Source: Candidatus Kuenenia stuttgartensis
GTDB taxonomy: Bacteria; Planctomycetota; Planctomycetia; Isosphaerales; Isosphaeraceae
Reading direction: 5' to 3'
DNA length: 6,353 nucleotides
Assembly (NCBI GenBank): GCA_945872325.1
Contig: CAMBZY010000196.1
Coordinates: forward strand, 1-6,353
The position numbers were made by a program, and so were the translations under genes. Shown piece by piece: positions 6,235-6,353 of the stretch (positions are counted from its first letter, which is position 1; each line of letters opens with the position of its first letter). The notes under the pieces are model-generated. The model was not told the DNA's origin. It saw only the letters and a program-made list of their open reading frames with translations, and made no database searches.

Positions 6235-6353
6235 ATGAACGGCCTTGACCTCGACCTCTTTCTTCGAATCGTTCAGACGGATTTTACCGCCTGGCTGCTC
6301 GTTGCGCTCGCCATAATCGCAATTCTGGTCACGGTCTGGGCCGGCGCCGGTAC
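6235..6353 (+). CDS. Start of a membrane-anchored or exported protein, cut by window end
   Basis: An open frame runs from ATG 6235 to the window end without a stop, giving 39 residues. The visible part is a short acidic/polar stretch (MNGLDLDLFLRIVQTDF) followed by a strongly hydrophobic segment of about 20 residues (residues 19-38, TAWLLVALAIIAILVTVWAG), which is a membrane helix or signal anchor. The frame stays open back to a TGA at 6169, where TTG 6178 would be an alternative start, but ATG is preferred. No strong Shine-Dalgarno site is seen. The gene family is not recognised from this fragment. It follows queC in the same direction, 184 bases downstream, with a stem-loop in between. Confidence 0.5.
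   Translation, partial: MNGLDLDLFLRIVQTDFTAWLLVALAIIAILVTVWAGAG

Overview
The window looks like chromosomal DNA from a planctomycete. This is an inference from three things: moderate GC content, a very large Hanks-type Ser/Thr kinase joined through one membrane span to an extracytoplasmic parallel beta-helix region, and loosely packed genes with few clear sigma-70 promoters or Shine-Dalgarno sites. No rRNA or other phylogenetic marker is present, so the genus is not claimed.

Layout from left to right. (1) Bases 2-793 (+) hold the C-terminal 263 residues of a P1B-type heavy-metal ATPase, with the TM7 Lys and TM8 Asp of the Zn/Cd/Pb (ZntA-like) class. (2) Bases 794-1109 lie between two convergent genes. 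They hold no convincing gene but an unusual series of paired inverted repeats. (3) Bases 1110-5012 (-) encode a 1300-residue membrane Ser/Thr kinase. Its outer part contains two copies of a beta-helix module, about 485 residues apart, joined by a Pro/Lys/Thr-rich linker with a Pro-Met dipeptide run. (4) Bases 5013-5348 are a divergent, partly AT-rich regulatory region with several small hairpins and three ACTCCT hexamers. (5) Bases 5349-6050 (+) are a complete queC, the 7-cyano-7-deazaguanine (preQ0) synthase of the queuosine pathway. (6) Bases 6051-6234 carry stem-loops, the best with an 11-bp stem. (7) Bases 6235-6353 (+) begin a gene cut by the window end, whose product starts with a hydrophobic membrane anchor or signal-like segment.

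The three main genes do not form an operon: the ATPase and kinase converge, and the kinase and queC diverge. Nothing ties metal export, signalling and tRNA modification into one pathway here. The least ordinary items are the duplicated beta-helix sensor of the kinase and the inverted-repeat-rich spacer at 792-1078, which may be a structured RNA or a dispersed repeat. I see no evidence for a CRISPR array, transposase, phage genes or a defence system.
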